Positions 35,146 to 43,560 of a stretch of DNA of 64,000 bases are shown piece after piece. Position 1 is the stretch's first letter. Each line of letters opens with the position of its first letter. This DNA is from Hyphomicrobiales bacterium (GTDB lineage: Bacteria; Pseudomonadota; Alphaproteobacteria; Rhizobiales; Xanthobacteraceae). Under the pieces are notes generated by a model, which made no database searches, had not been told where the DNA came from, and saw only the letters and a program-made list of their open reading frames with translations. Location of the stretch: positions 186,001 to 250,000 of the forward strand of contig JACPOA010000031.1 in assembly GCA_016185205.1 (NCBI GenBank), given 5' to 3'. The position numbers were made by a program, and so were the translations under genes.

Positions 35146-37497
35146 ATGGCAACGCACGGAATTGGAGCCTCCGTCCTCCGCAAAGAGGACGATCGGTTCC
35201 TGCGGGGACGTGGGCAATACGTCGGCGATTTTCGTCTGACCGGCACACGCGATGTGGCCTTTGTTCGAAGTCCTGTGGCGCACGCTCGACTGGAACACGT
35301 TCACGTTCCAGATGAATTCAAGAACGTCGTTTTCACCGCAAAACATCTGACTGGCATCAAGCCGATCATCTCGGCCCCATCGGTCAAAGGCTTCAAGTAC
35401 TCCGTTGAACCGATCCTGGCCACCGACAAGCTGCGCTATGTCGGTGAAATGGTGGCGATGTGCGTGGCGCCGACCCGTGCCGAAGCGGAGGATATCGCTG
35501 GCGCCGTCACGCTCGAATTTGAGGAATTGCCGCCCGTCACCGATATGCTTTCGGCTTGCGAACCCGGCTCGCCGCTGGTTCACGAGGAGTGGGGTGACAA
35601 TATTTTCGTCGAATTCAGCGAGAATGGGCCGATCGAGGAGGTCGCCAAAACCGCGGCGATCAAAGTCACCAAGACAATCCGAACCGCCCGGCATTGCATG
35701 TTCCCCATGGAAGGGCGGGGCGTCATTGCCTATCGTGATCCGCGGTTGAGATACCTCACGCTCATTACGTCGACGCAGTTCCCGCACTCGGTTCAGACCG
35801 GCCTTTGCGAGTGCCTCGGGCTCGACCACGGCCTTGTTCGGATCATCTCGCCCGATGTCGGCGGTGGCTTCGGATACAAGGGACTCTTGTGCCCCGAAGA
35901 GGTCGCTCTCGGCTGGCTTGCGCTGCAGGTCGACCATCCCGTGCGCTGGCTTGAGGACTGCCGAGAACATCTCACGGCGAATGCGAATTGCCGCGAACAT
36001 CACTATCAGATCACCGGTTATGCGGATGCCGATGGCAAATTGCTGGCCATTGATTGTGTCGCGCATGTCGATGCAGGGGCTTATTCCGCCTACCCGATTT
36101 CTTCCGGCCTTGAGGCCGCACAAATCGCCAACCTCCTGCCCGGGCCATACGTTTTCTCGGCATACCGTTGCCGGTCTTTCGCGGTTGCGACCAACAAGTG
36201 TCCGACACTCCCCTATCGCGGCGTCGCCCGATCCGGCGTTTGCCTGGCAATCGAGGCGATCATGGATGCGATTGCTCGCGAAGCCGGGATGGAGCCAACC
36301 GAAGTCCGGTTGCGCAACATGGTCCGCCCGGAGCAAATGCCATTCGAGAATGTGGTCGGCAAGCATTTTGACAGCGGCGATCATCCTGAATGCATGCGAC
36401 GCGCCATCGAAGCCATTCGCCTGTCGGAGATCCGTGCGCGCCAGCAACGGCCAGAGCCCGATGGGCGGCTGATCGGCGTCGGACTTTCATTTTTCGTCGA
36501 ACAAGGTGCGCACGGAACCTCGGTGCTGGCGTCCTGGGGACGCCCGATCGTACCCGGCTATGAACAGGCAAATGTAAAGCTCACCGCCGATGGTGATGTT
36601 GAAATTCACGTCGGCACCCATTCACACGGGCAAGGGCACGAGACGACCTATGCCCAGGTCGCCTATGAGATTCTTGGGGTCAATTTCGATAAGATTAAGG
36701 TCGTTCAAGGCGACACACTTTACACGCCGTATTCGACATCTACCTGGGGTTCGCGTTCCATGGTGTATGGCGGCGGCGCGGTTGCCAATGCGTCTCGTCT
36801 CTTGGCCAAACGCGCAGCGCACATCGGTGCCTGGCTGTTACAAACCGACGTGGCGAATGTCCGCGTCGCCGACGGAAAAGTCATCGCCGGCAACAGCAGC
36901 GTCACGCTACGCGAGGTCGCGCGAGCCTGGTATTTGCAGCCGCAAAACCTTCCGCCCAATATCGACACAGGCGGGCTTGACGTGACTGCGGGATACCGCG
37001 CCGAGCGCGATAGCGGAACCTTCACCTACGCCGCACACGCCGCAGTCGTCGCCGTCGACCCGGCGACCGGGACCATCGAGATCTTGGATTATGTGGTGGT
37101 CGAAGACGGCGGCACACTCGTCAACCCGATGATCGTCGATGGGCAGATTTGTGGCGGTACGGCGCAAGGCATCGGCACCTGCCTGTACGAGATCATGCCC
37201 TTCGATGCGCAAGGCCAACCGCTGGCATCGACGATGATCGACTACATGCTGCCCGGGGCGACAGAAGTGCCGGATATTCGCGTGCTGCACATGCAGACGC
37301 CGTCACCCTATACCGAATTCGGAATCAAGGGCCTCGGCGAAGGCGGCGCGGTCGGACCGCCGGCCGCCATCGTTTCGGCGGTCAATGATGCGCTGCGGCC
37401 GCTCAACGTCGAAGTCCAGGATTTGCCGGTAACACCAGAGCGGATTCTGGCCGCCATCGATGCGTCACCCAAACGGGCAACGGTTGATCACGCATGA
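35146..37497 (+). CDS. Molybdenum hydroxylase large (molybdopterin-binding) subunit, xanthine dehydrogenase family
   Basis: This 783-residue catalytic subunit of an aerobic-type Mo hydroxylase hydroxylates an aromatic or heteroaromatic carbon or an aldehyde, using water. The N-terminal RKEDDRFLRGRGQYVGD motif and the catalytic glutamate in GLGEGGAVGPP (E732) are present. The substrate loop reads PYRGVARSG, resembling the AYRGAGR type and lacking the AYxCSFR with active-site Cys of true (form I) CO dehydrogenase, so CO oxidation is unlikely. Overlaps the FAD subunit gene by 4 bases. The ATG at 35146 fits family length. Third codon positions are richer in A/T than in genes left of the tRNA. Confidence 0.92.
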   Translation: MATHGIGASVLRKEDDRFLRGRGQYVGDFRLTGTRDVAFVRSPVAHARLEHVHVPDEFKNVVFTAKHLTGIKPIISAPSVKGFKYSVEPILATDKLRYVGEMVAMCVAPTRAEAEDIAGAVTLEFEELPPVTDMLSACEPGSPLVHEEWGDNIFVEFSENGPIEEVAKTAAIKVTKTIRTARHCMFPMEGRGVIAYRDPRLRYLTLITSTQFPHSVQTGLCECLGLDHGLVRIISPDVGGGFGYKGLLCPEEVALGWLALQVDHPVRWLEDCREHLTANANCREHHYQITGYADADGKLLAIDCVAHVDAGAYSAYPISSGLEAAQIANLLPGPYVFSAYRCRSFAVATNKCPTLPYRGVARSGVCLAIEAIMDAIAREAGMEPTEVRLRNMVRPEQMPFENVVGKHFDSGDHPECMRRAIEAIRLSEIRARQQRPEPDGRLIGVGLSFFVEQGAHGTSVLASWGRPIVPGYEQANVKLTADGDVEIHVGTHSHGQGHETTYAQVAYEILGVNFDKIKVVQGDTLYTPYSTSTWGSRSMVYGGGAVANASRLLAKRAAHIGAWLLQTDVANVRVADGKVIAGNSSVTLREVARAWYLQPQNLPPNIDTGGLDVTAGYRAERDSGTFTYAAHAAVVAVDPATGTIEILDYVVVEDGGTLVNPMIVDGQICGGTAQGIGTCLYEIMPFDAQGQPLASTMIDYMLPGATEVPDIRVLHMQTPSPYTEFGIKGLGEGGAVGPPAAIVSAVNDALRPLNVEVQDLPVTPERILAAIDASPKRATVDHA

Positions 37498-38315
37498 AGC
37501 CGGTCGCTTTTGATATCGTCCGCGCGCGCAGCCTGGCCGAGGCCACGCGACTGCTTGCGGAATCGGGCGGCACCGCGCGGCTGGTGGCCGGCGCGCAATC
37601 GCTCGGGCCCATGCTCAACCTGCGCCTGGCACAACCGCGTCTTTTGATTGACATCACCGGCATCCCGGACTTGACGCGGATCGAGGATACCGACGATTCG
37701 GTCACGATCGGCGCTTGTGTCAGCACGGCAAATATCGAAGACGGCCGTTTGCCCGGGCGCGGCTTGGATACGCTGCCGGCCGTGGCCGCGCATATCGCCT
37801 ATCGCGCCGTGCGCAATCGCGGCACCATCGGCGGCAGCCTGTGTCACGCTGACCCGGCTGCGGATTGGGTTTCCACGCTCTGCGCACTGGGCGCGGAATG
37901 TCTCATCACCGGCGTGAACGGTAAACGCCGACTGCTAGCCGATCAATTCATCTCTGGCGCCTATCAAACCGCGCTCGCCGCTGACGAAATATTGGAAGCG
38001 ATCCGTGTTCCGCGACTTTCTGCGGGTGGCCGTTGCGGTTACTACAAAGTCTGCCGCAAGGCCGGTGAATTCGCCATGGCGATCGGCGTCGTGCTGAACG
38101 ATCTTGATCGCGGCGTATTTCGCGTCGTCATCGGGGCAACGAAAGGGCGGCCAATTGTCATTACGGATGCGCGTGACCTTCAGCGCGCAGACGAGTCGAT
38201 CGACGATGACGCCATTCTGCGCGTGTTCGACAAACACGGCATTGTCGATCGCATCGCCCGCCGTCAAAAACTCGCCGCGCTTGCGCGCGCTTACAATCAA
38301 GCGATGAAGCCATGA
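37494..38315 (+). CDS. Molybdenum hydroxylase medium (FAD-binding) subunit
   Basis: This 273-residue CoxM-like flavoprotein carries electrons from the Fe-S subunit to the acceptor. FAD-binding motifs of the family are present: VAGAQSLGPMLNLRL (family AGGxSLxPxM) and RNRGTIGGSLCHADPAAD (TxGG/T(I)GGS motif). It is translationally coupled on both sides (4-base overlaps) and so belongs to a single three-gene operon in the order L-M-S, which is characteristic of many uncharacterised xanthine-dehydrogenase-type enzymes. Confidence 0.92.
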   Translation: MKPVAFDIVRARSLAEATRLLAESGGTARLVAGAQSLGPMLNLRLAQPRLLIDITGIPDLTRIEDTDDSVTIGACVSTANIEDGRLPGRGLDTLPAVAAHIAYRAVRNRGTIGGSLCHADPAADWVSTLCALGAECLITGVNGKRRLLADQFISGAYQTALAADEILEAIRVPRLSAGGRCGYYKVCRKAGEFAMAIGVVLNDLDRGVFRVVIGATKGRPIVITDARDLQRADESIDDDAILRVFDKHGIVDRIARRQKLAALARAYNQAMKP

Positions 38316-39517
38316 TACCGATCTGCCTCACCGTTAATGGACGCGTCGTGTCCAAAACCATCGAACCGCGGACTCATCTGGCGGATTTTCTTCGCGAGCG
38401 CCTCAACCTGACCGCCACGCATTTGCGTTGCGAGCAAGGCGCATGCGGTGCATGCACACTGCTTATCGACGGGCAGCCCGCCCGCTCATGCATAACCTAC
38501 GTTGCCTTGTGCGAGGGCGCTGACATCACCACAGTTGAAGGACTTGAGGACGACCCTATCATGGTCGCTCTGAGACGTGCGTTTTCGAAGGAGCACGGAC
38601 TGCAGTGCGGCTACTGCACGCCGGGTATGTTGGTGACTGCCCGCGATATCGTCATGCGGCTTTCCAATGCCGACCAAGCCCGCATCCGTACTGAGCTCAG
38701 CGGTAACCTTTGCCGCTGTACTGGCTATGTAGGCATTGTACGTGCGATTAGTCATGTCGTGGACGAGCGGCGCAGAGGCGAACTGGCGGGCATCGTGCGT
38801 CAGGAAGGCCCGCTCGGGCCAGTCGGGGCACGGCCGGCCGGATCAAACTCCGGCCGAGTGACCAACGCGCCAACCGCCGCCCCGAGCGCAAGGAAGGAAA
38901 CCTCACTTGGCGAGATTGCACTTGGGCTCGGAGGCCGCCAGCCGAACGTTGAGATCAAGCAATCCTTCGTGGTTTCGCGTTCACCCGCAGATGTATGGAA
39001 TTTCTTCTCTGATATTGCTCATGTCGTGCCGTGCCTACCAGGCGCGAGCCTCATTCGCCCGCCGGCTGGTGAGCACGTTGAAGGGAAGATGTCGGTCAAG
39101 CTTGGCCCAATAACTGCGAATTTCGTCGGACATGCCCGCATTATGCGCGACGACGCGCAACAGCGCGGCGTCATCATGGGAGCTGGCAACGACCAGTCGG
39201 GCGGATCACGGGCAGCGGGCGAGGCCGAGTATGTCTTGGAGCCGACCGCAAGCGGCGGTACGCGGGTTATGCTGACGATCCGGGCGCTGTTGGTCGGACC
39301 ACTGGCGCAGTTCGGCCGTAGCGGCATTGTCGAAGATATCGTGGCTCGGATCACCGAGGCATTCGCGTACAATCTCGAAGCCCGTCTCACCGGCGCGGTA
39401 TCGGTTGACGATCAAAGCGTTCAAGCGCCGCTCAAAGTCGGCACCCTGTTCCGGCAAGTCATGTGGGCTCGAATGAAAGCGATGTTCGCAACAATCTTTG
39501 TAGGTCCGAAGCCGTAA
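38312..39517 (+). CDS. Fusion of 2Fe-2S subunit (CoxS type) with CoxG/SRPBCC domain
   Basis: A 401-residue protein. Residues 1-150 are a normal small subunit with the plant-type [2Fe-2S] cysteines C40, C45, C48, C60 and the second cluster C99, C102, C134, C136. A low-complexity linker (about 150-205) leads to a CoxG/SRPBCC domain (about 212-375, VSRSPADVWNFFSDIAHV...CLPGASL). In CO dehydrogenase clusters CoxG is a separate protein proposed to anchor the enzyme to the membrane; here the tether is built into the Fe-S subunit. Third gene of the operon. Confidence 0.92.
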   Translation: MIPICLTVNGRVVSKTIEPRTHLADFLRERLNLTATHLRCEQGACGACTLLIDGQPARSCITYVALCEGADITTVEGLEDDPIMVALRRAFSKEHGLQCGYCTPGMLVTARDIVMRLSNADQARIRTELSGNLCRCTGYVGIVRAISHVVDERRRGELAGIVRQEGPLGPVGARPAGSNSGRVTNAPTAAPSARKETSLGEIALGLGGRQPNVEIKQSFVVSRSPADVWNFFSDIAHVVPCLPGASLIRPPAGEHVEGKMSVKLGPITANFVGHARIMRDDAQQRGVIMGAGNDQSGGSRAAGEAEYVLEPTASGGTRVMLTIRALLVGPLAQFGRSGIVEDIVARITEAFAYNLEARLTGAVSVDDQSVQAPLKVGTLFRQVMWARMKAMFATIFVGPKP

Positions 39518-39592
39518 CGCCAATCGAAATCGCGTCCGGTCGGGCCGGCAGGTCAGACGAACGAAGATTTGATGGCTCGCCGGCGGTCGCCG

Positions 39593-40588
39593 CTAGATCT
39601 TGAATTCTGTCAGCGTATTAGGCGCGAATAATTCTTCCGGCTTGAACAGCCGATCGATCAATCCTTGCTCCTTGGCATAACCCATCAGCGTTTCGACATT
39701 TCGCCAGTTCGCGGCGAACCCCTCCGGCCAGAAATCGTTGCCGAATACTTCCAACGTTTCTTCAAGCGCCGGCAGGTACCACGGCAGACTGTAGGGCAGC
39801 GCGTTCACGTCCAACATCATGTCGTAGCATCGACGCGTGCTCTCGCGGAACGCCTTGAACAGGCTCTGAGCGACCCAGGGAGCGTGTTCGTAGAACGAGC
39901 GCTTCATCACCACCGTATGCATAATCGGTACAAAGCCGGTCTTTTCATAGAACTTACGCTCATCCGTTTTGTAATCAGGGAAGAGCCGCGTCACGTCCGG
40001 ATGCCGCTTGCGATAGGCGGAAGGAATTCGTGGACCGATCAAAGCGTCAATCTCCCCTGCCTCCAGCATGGCATTGAGGGATTTACCATCGGGGATCTGC
40101 TCGATTTCCACATTGGCATCGACACGGACATTCATGCGGTCGGCACGGTTTGGCTCCTCGATGCCTCCGGTACGCCAGCGTATCGCATCCGGCGGCACGC
40201 CATAGTCATGCTCGAACATCGCGCGCAACCATAGGGCTGCGGTCATGGAATATTCCGGCACGCCCATGATCTTGCTGCGCAAATCCTCGGGCCGTTTTAT
40301 GCCGGACTTGCGGTTGATAAAAATGAAGCCGTGGCGAAAGCAGCGCGATGGAAACAACGGGATAGCCACAAAGTCGTGACCGCCGCGCGATTTGGAAATC
40401 AGATAATAAGCAAGCGAACATTCGGCGACATCGAATTCGGCATAGCGCAGCACGCGCCAGAATACTTCCTCGATCGGCATTTCGACGTATTGGAGGTCAA
40501 ATCCTTCCGGTTGCACCGATCCATCGATCAGCGCCCGCGTGCGGTCGTACCGCCCGCCCGCCATGGTAATCTGTAATCGTGCTGCCAT
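39593..40588 (-). CDS. 4,5-dihydroxyphthalate decarboxylase-like / periplasmic-binding-fold protein
   Basis: This 331-residue protein resembles Pht5-type 4,5-dihydroxyphthalate decarboxylases and related periplasmic-binding-fold proteins. It has MAARLQITMAGGRYDRTRAL at the start, then FDVAECSLAYYLISKSRG, GVPEYSMTAALWLRAMFEHDYGV and PLFPSRCFRHGFIFIN. No signal peptide is visible, so it is probably cytoplasmic and enzymatic. The ATG at 40588 has a GGAGG site; a start at 40624 is less likely. It is convergent with the Mo-hydroxylase operon and divergent from the transporter. Decarboxylation of a hydroxylated aromatic acid would fit the neighbourhood, but many relatives are only binding-protein homologues of unknown role. 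Confidence 0.78.
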   Translation of the reverse strand: MAARLQITMAGGRYDRTRALIDGSVQPEGFDLQYVEMPIEEVFWRVLRYAEFDVAECSLAYYLISKSRGGHDFVAIPLFPSRCFRHGFIFINRKSGIKRPEDLRSKIMGVPEYSMTAALWLRAMFEHDYGVPPDAIRWRTGGIEEPNRADRMNVRVDANVEIEQIPDGKSLNAMLEAGEIDALIGPRIPSAYRKRHPDVTRLFPDYKTDERKFYEKTGFVPIMHTVVMKRSFYEHAPWVAQSLFKAFRESTRRCYDMMLDVNALPYSLPWYLPALEETLEVFGNDFWPEGFAANWRNVETLMGYAKEQGLIDRLFKPEELFAPNTLTEFKI

Positions 40589-40658
40589 TTTTCTCGCCTC
40601 CAACCGAGGTGTTTTCTGCGTCAAGGCGCGCCTCTATCAGATACTAATGTTACGAACA

Positions 40659-40674
40659 CAGCAACAATTTGCTG
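40659..40674. promoter_or_regulatory. Perfect inverted repeat, possible operator
   Basis: CAGCAA-N4-TTGCTG (arms 40659-40664 and 40669-40674) is a perfect 6-bp dyad in the 251-base divergent promoter region between the decarboxylase-like gene and the ABC transporter. An A/T-rich stretch (40706-40739, with TTTATAAAC and TATTAT) just to the right probably contains a promoter for the transporter. Binding protein unknown. Confidence 0.4.
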
Positions 40675-40839
40675 AGCCGAAAATTGCGCCAGCGCACTGC
40701 GTCTCTTTGATATTTCGTCTTTATAAACAATGTATTATGCGATCTTCGCTGATGCCACAAAGGGCGTCACCTGCCCAACCTTCGGCCTTGCTACGCAAGC
40801 TCAGATCGGCGAACGTGGTATGGTTTTCTTGATGATAGT

Positions 40840-41679
40840 ATGAAGTCATTCCTCAGGGCCTCCGTCATGCGAGCCGCGATTTTGCCCACAGACACGATGA
40901 GCGCCGAAAATTCCCGCCAACATCTCTCGCCGCCGGTGCTGCGCATCAAGGCCGTGCGCAAGCTTTATCGCGAACTTGAGGCGATCCGGAATGTTTCGCT
41001 TGATGTCGCGGCATGCGAATTCGTGAGTGTCCTCGGCCCCAGCGGTTGCGGCAAAAGCACACTGCTGATGATGGTCGCCGGCCTGATCGATAAGACCGAC
41101 GGCGAGATTTTAATCAACGGCACACCGGTGACTGGTCCGCGCCCCGAAGTCGGTGTCGTATTTCAGCAGCCGGTCTTGCTGCCGTGGCGGACCGTTCTCG
41201 ACAATGTGCTGTTCCCGATTGAGCTCTTGAGACTACCGCGCGCAAAATACGTTCAACGCGCGATGGAGCTTCTGGCGATGGCGAAGATCGATGACTTCGC
41301 GCATCGTCTGCCGCGGCAGCTCTCCGGCGGAATGCGTCAACGTGCATCAATTTGCCGTGCACTCATCCACGATCCGAGCATCCTGCTCATGGACGAGCCG
41401 TTTAGCGCGTTGGACGCCATTACCCGGGACGAGATGGGTGTCGAGTTGCTCCGCATCTGGCAGGCCAACCGCAAGACCGTCATTTTCGTGACCCACAGCA
41501 TCCGCGAAGCGGCATTCCTATCGGACCGGGTCCTTGTAATGGGTCGGCGCCCGGCGACCATTATTGAGGAAATGACGATCGATCTTCCTCGTCCGCGGCA
41601 CATCGCGATGATGGAAGAAGAGCAATTCAATCAACATGTCCGCAAGCTACGCAAAGCGATAGAGGCGAGCCATGTCTAA
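40840..41679 (+). CDS. ABC transporter ATP-binding protein, SsuB/TauB type
   Basis: ATPase of a nitrate/sulfonate/taurine-type importer. Walker A GPSGCGKST, signature LSGGMRQR, Walker B ILLMDEPFSALD and switch THSIREA are intact. The longest frame from the ATG at 40840 gives 279 residues, but ATGs at 40867 and 40897 are also in frame. The latter (MSAENSRQH) gives usual family length and would leave free a half-copy of the shared regulatory motif at 40832-40843, so I suspect a later start. No start has a clear ribosome-binding site. Overlaps the permease by 8 bases. Confidence 0.9.
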   Translation: MKSFLRASVMRAAILPTDTMSAENSRQHLSPPVLRIKAVRKLYRELEAIRNVSLDVAACEFVSVLGPSGCGKSTLLMMVAGLIDKTDGEILINGTPVTGPRPEVGVVFQQPVLLPWRTVLDNVLFPIELLRLPRAKYVQRAMELLAMAKIDDFAHRLPRQLSGGMRQRASICRALIHDPSILLMDEPFSALDAITRDEMGVELLRIWQANRKTVIFVTHSIREAAFLSDRVLVMGRRPATIIEEMTIDLPRPRHIAMMEEEQFNQHVRKLRKAIEASHV

Positions 41680-42472
41680 GTTGTTTAATAAGATACGCAT
41701 TTTCATTATCGAATTGGGCTGGCCGATCGGGATTAGCTTGGCCATGCTGGTGCTTTGGGAAATTGCCGTCCGCGAACTCGGCATCCGTAGCATCATTTTG
41801 CCTCCACCGTCCGAGATCATCGATGCAATGATCCAGCGCCACGAACTCCTGCTGGCACATTTGTGGCCTTCGCTCTACCTGACTGTGCTGGGCTTCGCGC
41901 TATCAGTCGTCGGCGGCATGGCGGTCGCAGTCTTGATCACCTATTCGTCGATCCTGCGAAAGGGTTTTTACCCGATCATTGTCGTGTCGCAGGTCGTTCC
42001 GAAGATTGCGATCGCGCCCTTGTTCATCGTCTGGTTCGGAACCGGAACGATGTCCAGCCTGCTGCTGGCCTTCCTCATCGCCTTCTTTCCGATGACGATC
42101 AATTCCGCCTTGGGATTTCAATCGATCGATGAAGACATTCACCGGATGGCGCGCACCTTCATGGGCACGCGCGGGCAGATCTTCTGGAAGATCAGGATGC
42201 CGAATGCCATGCCCTACATCTTCAGTGGGATGAAGATCTCGATCACACTGGCGATCATCGGCGTCATCGTGTCGGAGTTCGTCGCATCGCAGGAAGGCAT
42301 CGGCTACCTCATCAAGCTTGCCGGCGGACTGCTCGACACGCCGCTGATGATGGCGGCGATCACCGTCCTGAGCATCAGCGGTCTTGCCCTGTATGGCCTT
42401 ATCGTGCTCGCCGAACAGCGTACGGTCTACTGGCAGACGCCGACGGACATGAGCGGCGGGGCCGGAGGCTAG
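41672..42472 (+). CDS. ABC transporter permease, SsuC/TauC type
   Basis: A 266-residue inner-membrane permease with about six helices. The cytoplasmic EAA loop (MARTFMGTRGQIFWKIRMPNAMPYIFSGMKIS) marks the binprotdep/BPD family. It works with the ATPase upstream and the periplasmic binding protein encoded two genes downstream. The family imports small organic anions or heteroaromatics (taurine, sulfonates, pyrimidine precursors); the substrate is not readable. An amidase gene follows after 2 bases, suggesting an amide or N-containing cargo. Confidence 0.9.
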   Translation: MSKLFNKIRIFIIELGWPIGISLAMLVLWEIAVRELGIRSIILPPPSEIIDAMIQRHELLLAHLWPSLYLTVLGFALSVVGGMAVAVLITYSSILRKGFYPIIVVSQVVPKIAIAPLFIVWFGTGTMSSLLLAFLIAFFPMTINSALGFQSIDEDIHRMARTFMGTRGQIFWKIRMPNAMPYIFSGMKISITLAIIGVIVSEFVASQEGIGYLIKLAGGLLDTPLMMAAITVLSISGLALYGLIVLAEQRTVYWQTPTDMSGGAGG

Positions 42473-42474
42473 CG

Positions 42475-43521
42475 ATGGTGCAAACCGCGCGGGAGATCGA
42501 TGGCACGATGAAACACCTGCCCGCGCGTTTCGACACCGTTCATATCGGCTTTCACGATGCTGGGCTCGATCCGGTACTCGAGATCGATAGCGGCAGCGAG
42601 GTCGTTGTCAGCACTGTTTCCGCCGACCCCGAGCATGACGTCCCCGCGCAATGGCTACCGCCACAAATTCATGACATTTTTGTACGGGCAAAGCGCGGCA
42701 CCGGACCGCACATCCTCACGGGGCCGATTGCGGTTCGCGGCGCTCGGAGCGGGCAGGTCTTGCAGGTCGATATCCTGGACATCAGACTCACGCAGCCTTA
42801 CGGCTACAACATCGTGAGTCCGGTCAAGGGGATGTTCGGGACCGAGACACCGACCCAGAAGACCACGATCATCCCCATCGACCTTGAGACCGGTCTCGCC
42901 GAAGTGGCGCCGGGTCTACGCGTGCCGACGCGCCCATTTTTCGGGCAACTCGGCGTTGCGCCTCCGCGCGAATGGGGGCGTCTCGACAGCCGGCCGCCCA
43001 ATAAGTACGGCGGCAACATCGACAACAAGGAGATGGTGCCGGGAACGCGCCTGTTCCTGCCGATATGGGTCGACGGCGCACTGTTCAGCGTCGGCGACGG
43101 CCACGCCGCGCAGGGCGACGGCGAGGTGAACCAGACGGCGATCGAAACCAGCCTCGATGGCCACTTCCGGTTATCGCTGCGGAGCGATTTTACGATCGAG
43201 TTGCCGCTTGCGGTGACGCCCAATCATCTGATGACAATGGCGTTCCATGAAGATCTCGATGATGCCGCACGCATCGCCATGCGAACCATGATCGGATTGC
43301 TCGAACGGCACTACGGCATGCAATTCCATGACGCCTACCGGCTCTGCAGCATTGCCGCCGATATGCGCGTCACGCAATTTGTCAATGGAAACCGCGGCAT
43401 CCATGTTCTGCTCGCCCGCGATCTGCTGCGGCAACTGCCATGCACGCTCGATCTTTTCGAGCAGTTGCCGGCGGTCGCATCACGGTCGAGCAAGCAGATG
43501 CCGCTGGCTCAACGGTCGTGA
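42475..43521 (+). CDS. Acetamidase/formamidase family protein
   Basis: A 348-residue enzyme of the FmdA/AmdA family that hydrolyses short amides to acid plus ammonia. The signature is intact: GQLGVAPP, GGNIDNKEMVPGTRLFLP, and FSVGDGHAAQGDGEVNQTAIE. It lies between the permease and binding protein of the ABC transporter and begins 2 bases after the permease stop with a GGAGG site overlapping that stop region, so it is made together with the importer. Its natural substrate may be the imported compound or an intermediate. The C-terminus is somewhat divergent. Confidence 0.92.
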   Translation: MVQTAREIDGTMKHLPARFDTVHIGFHDAGLDPVLEIDSGSEVVVSTVSADPEHDVPAQWLPPQIHDIFVRAKRGTGPHILTGPIAVRGARSGQVLQVDILDIRLTQPYGYNIVSPVKGMFGTETPTQKTTIIPIDLETGLAEVAPGLRVPTRPFFGQLGVAPPREWGRLDSRPPNKYGGNIDNKEMVPGTRLFLPIWVDGALFSVGDGHAAQGDGEVNQTAIETSLDGHFRLSLRSDFTIELPLAVTPNHLMTMAFHEDLDDAARIAMRTMIGLLERHYGMQFHDAYRLCSIAADMRVTQFVNGNRGIHVLLARDLLRQLPCTLDLFEQLPAVASRSSKQMPLAQRS

Positions 43522-43560
43522 ACTTGGAATGTCAACAAACCAAACAGGGGACAGACGAAC

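Noticed and set aside
34846-36447. Long open frame (533 codons) on the minus strand opposite the Mo-hydroxylase gene
   Set aside because: It is antisense to a well-conserved coding sequence, lacks any recognisable domain, and its composition is that expected from the reverse complement of a GC-rich gene.
35146-39517. CO dehydrogenase (coxL-M-S-G)
   Set aside because: The large subunit lacks the AYxCSFR motif with the active-site cysteine; the loop is YRGVARSG, so a different Mo hydroxylase is more likely.
40832-40843. Full fourth copy of the shared 25-bp motif
   Set aside because: Only the ATAGTATGA side matches (11 of 12); the CTAT half and the CTAA core are absent, so I list it only as a half-copy.
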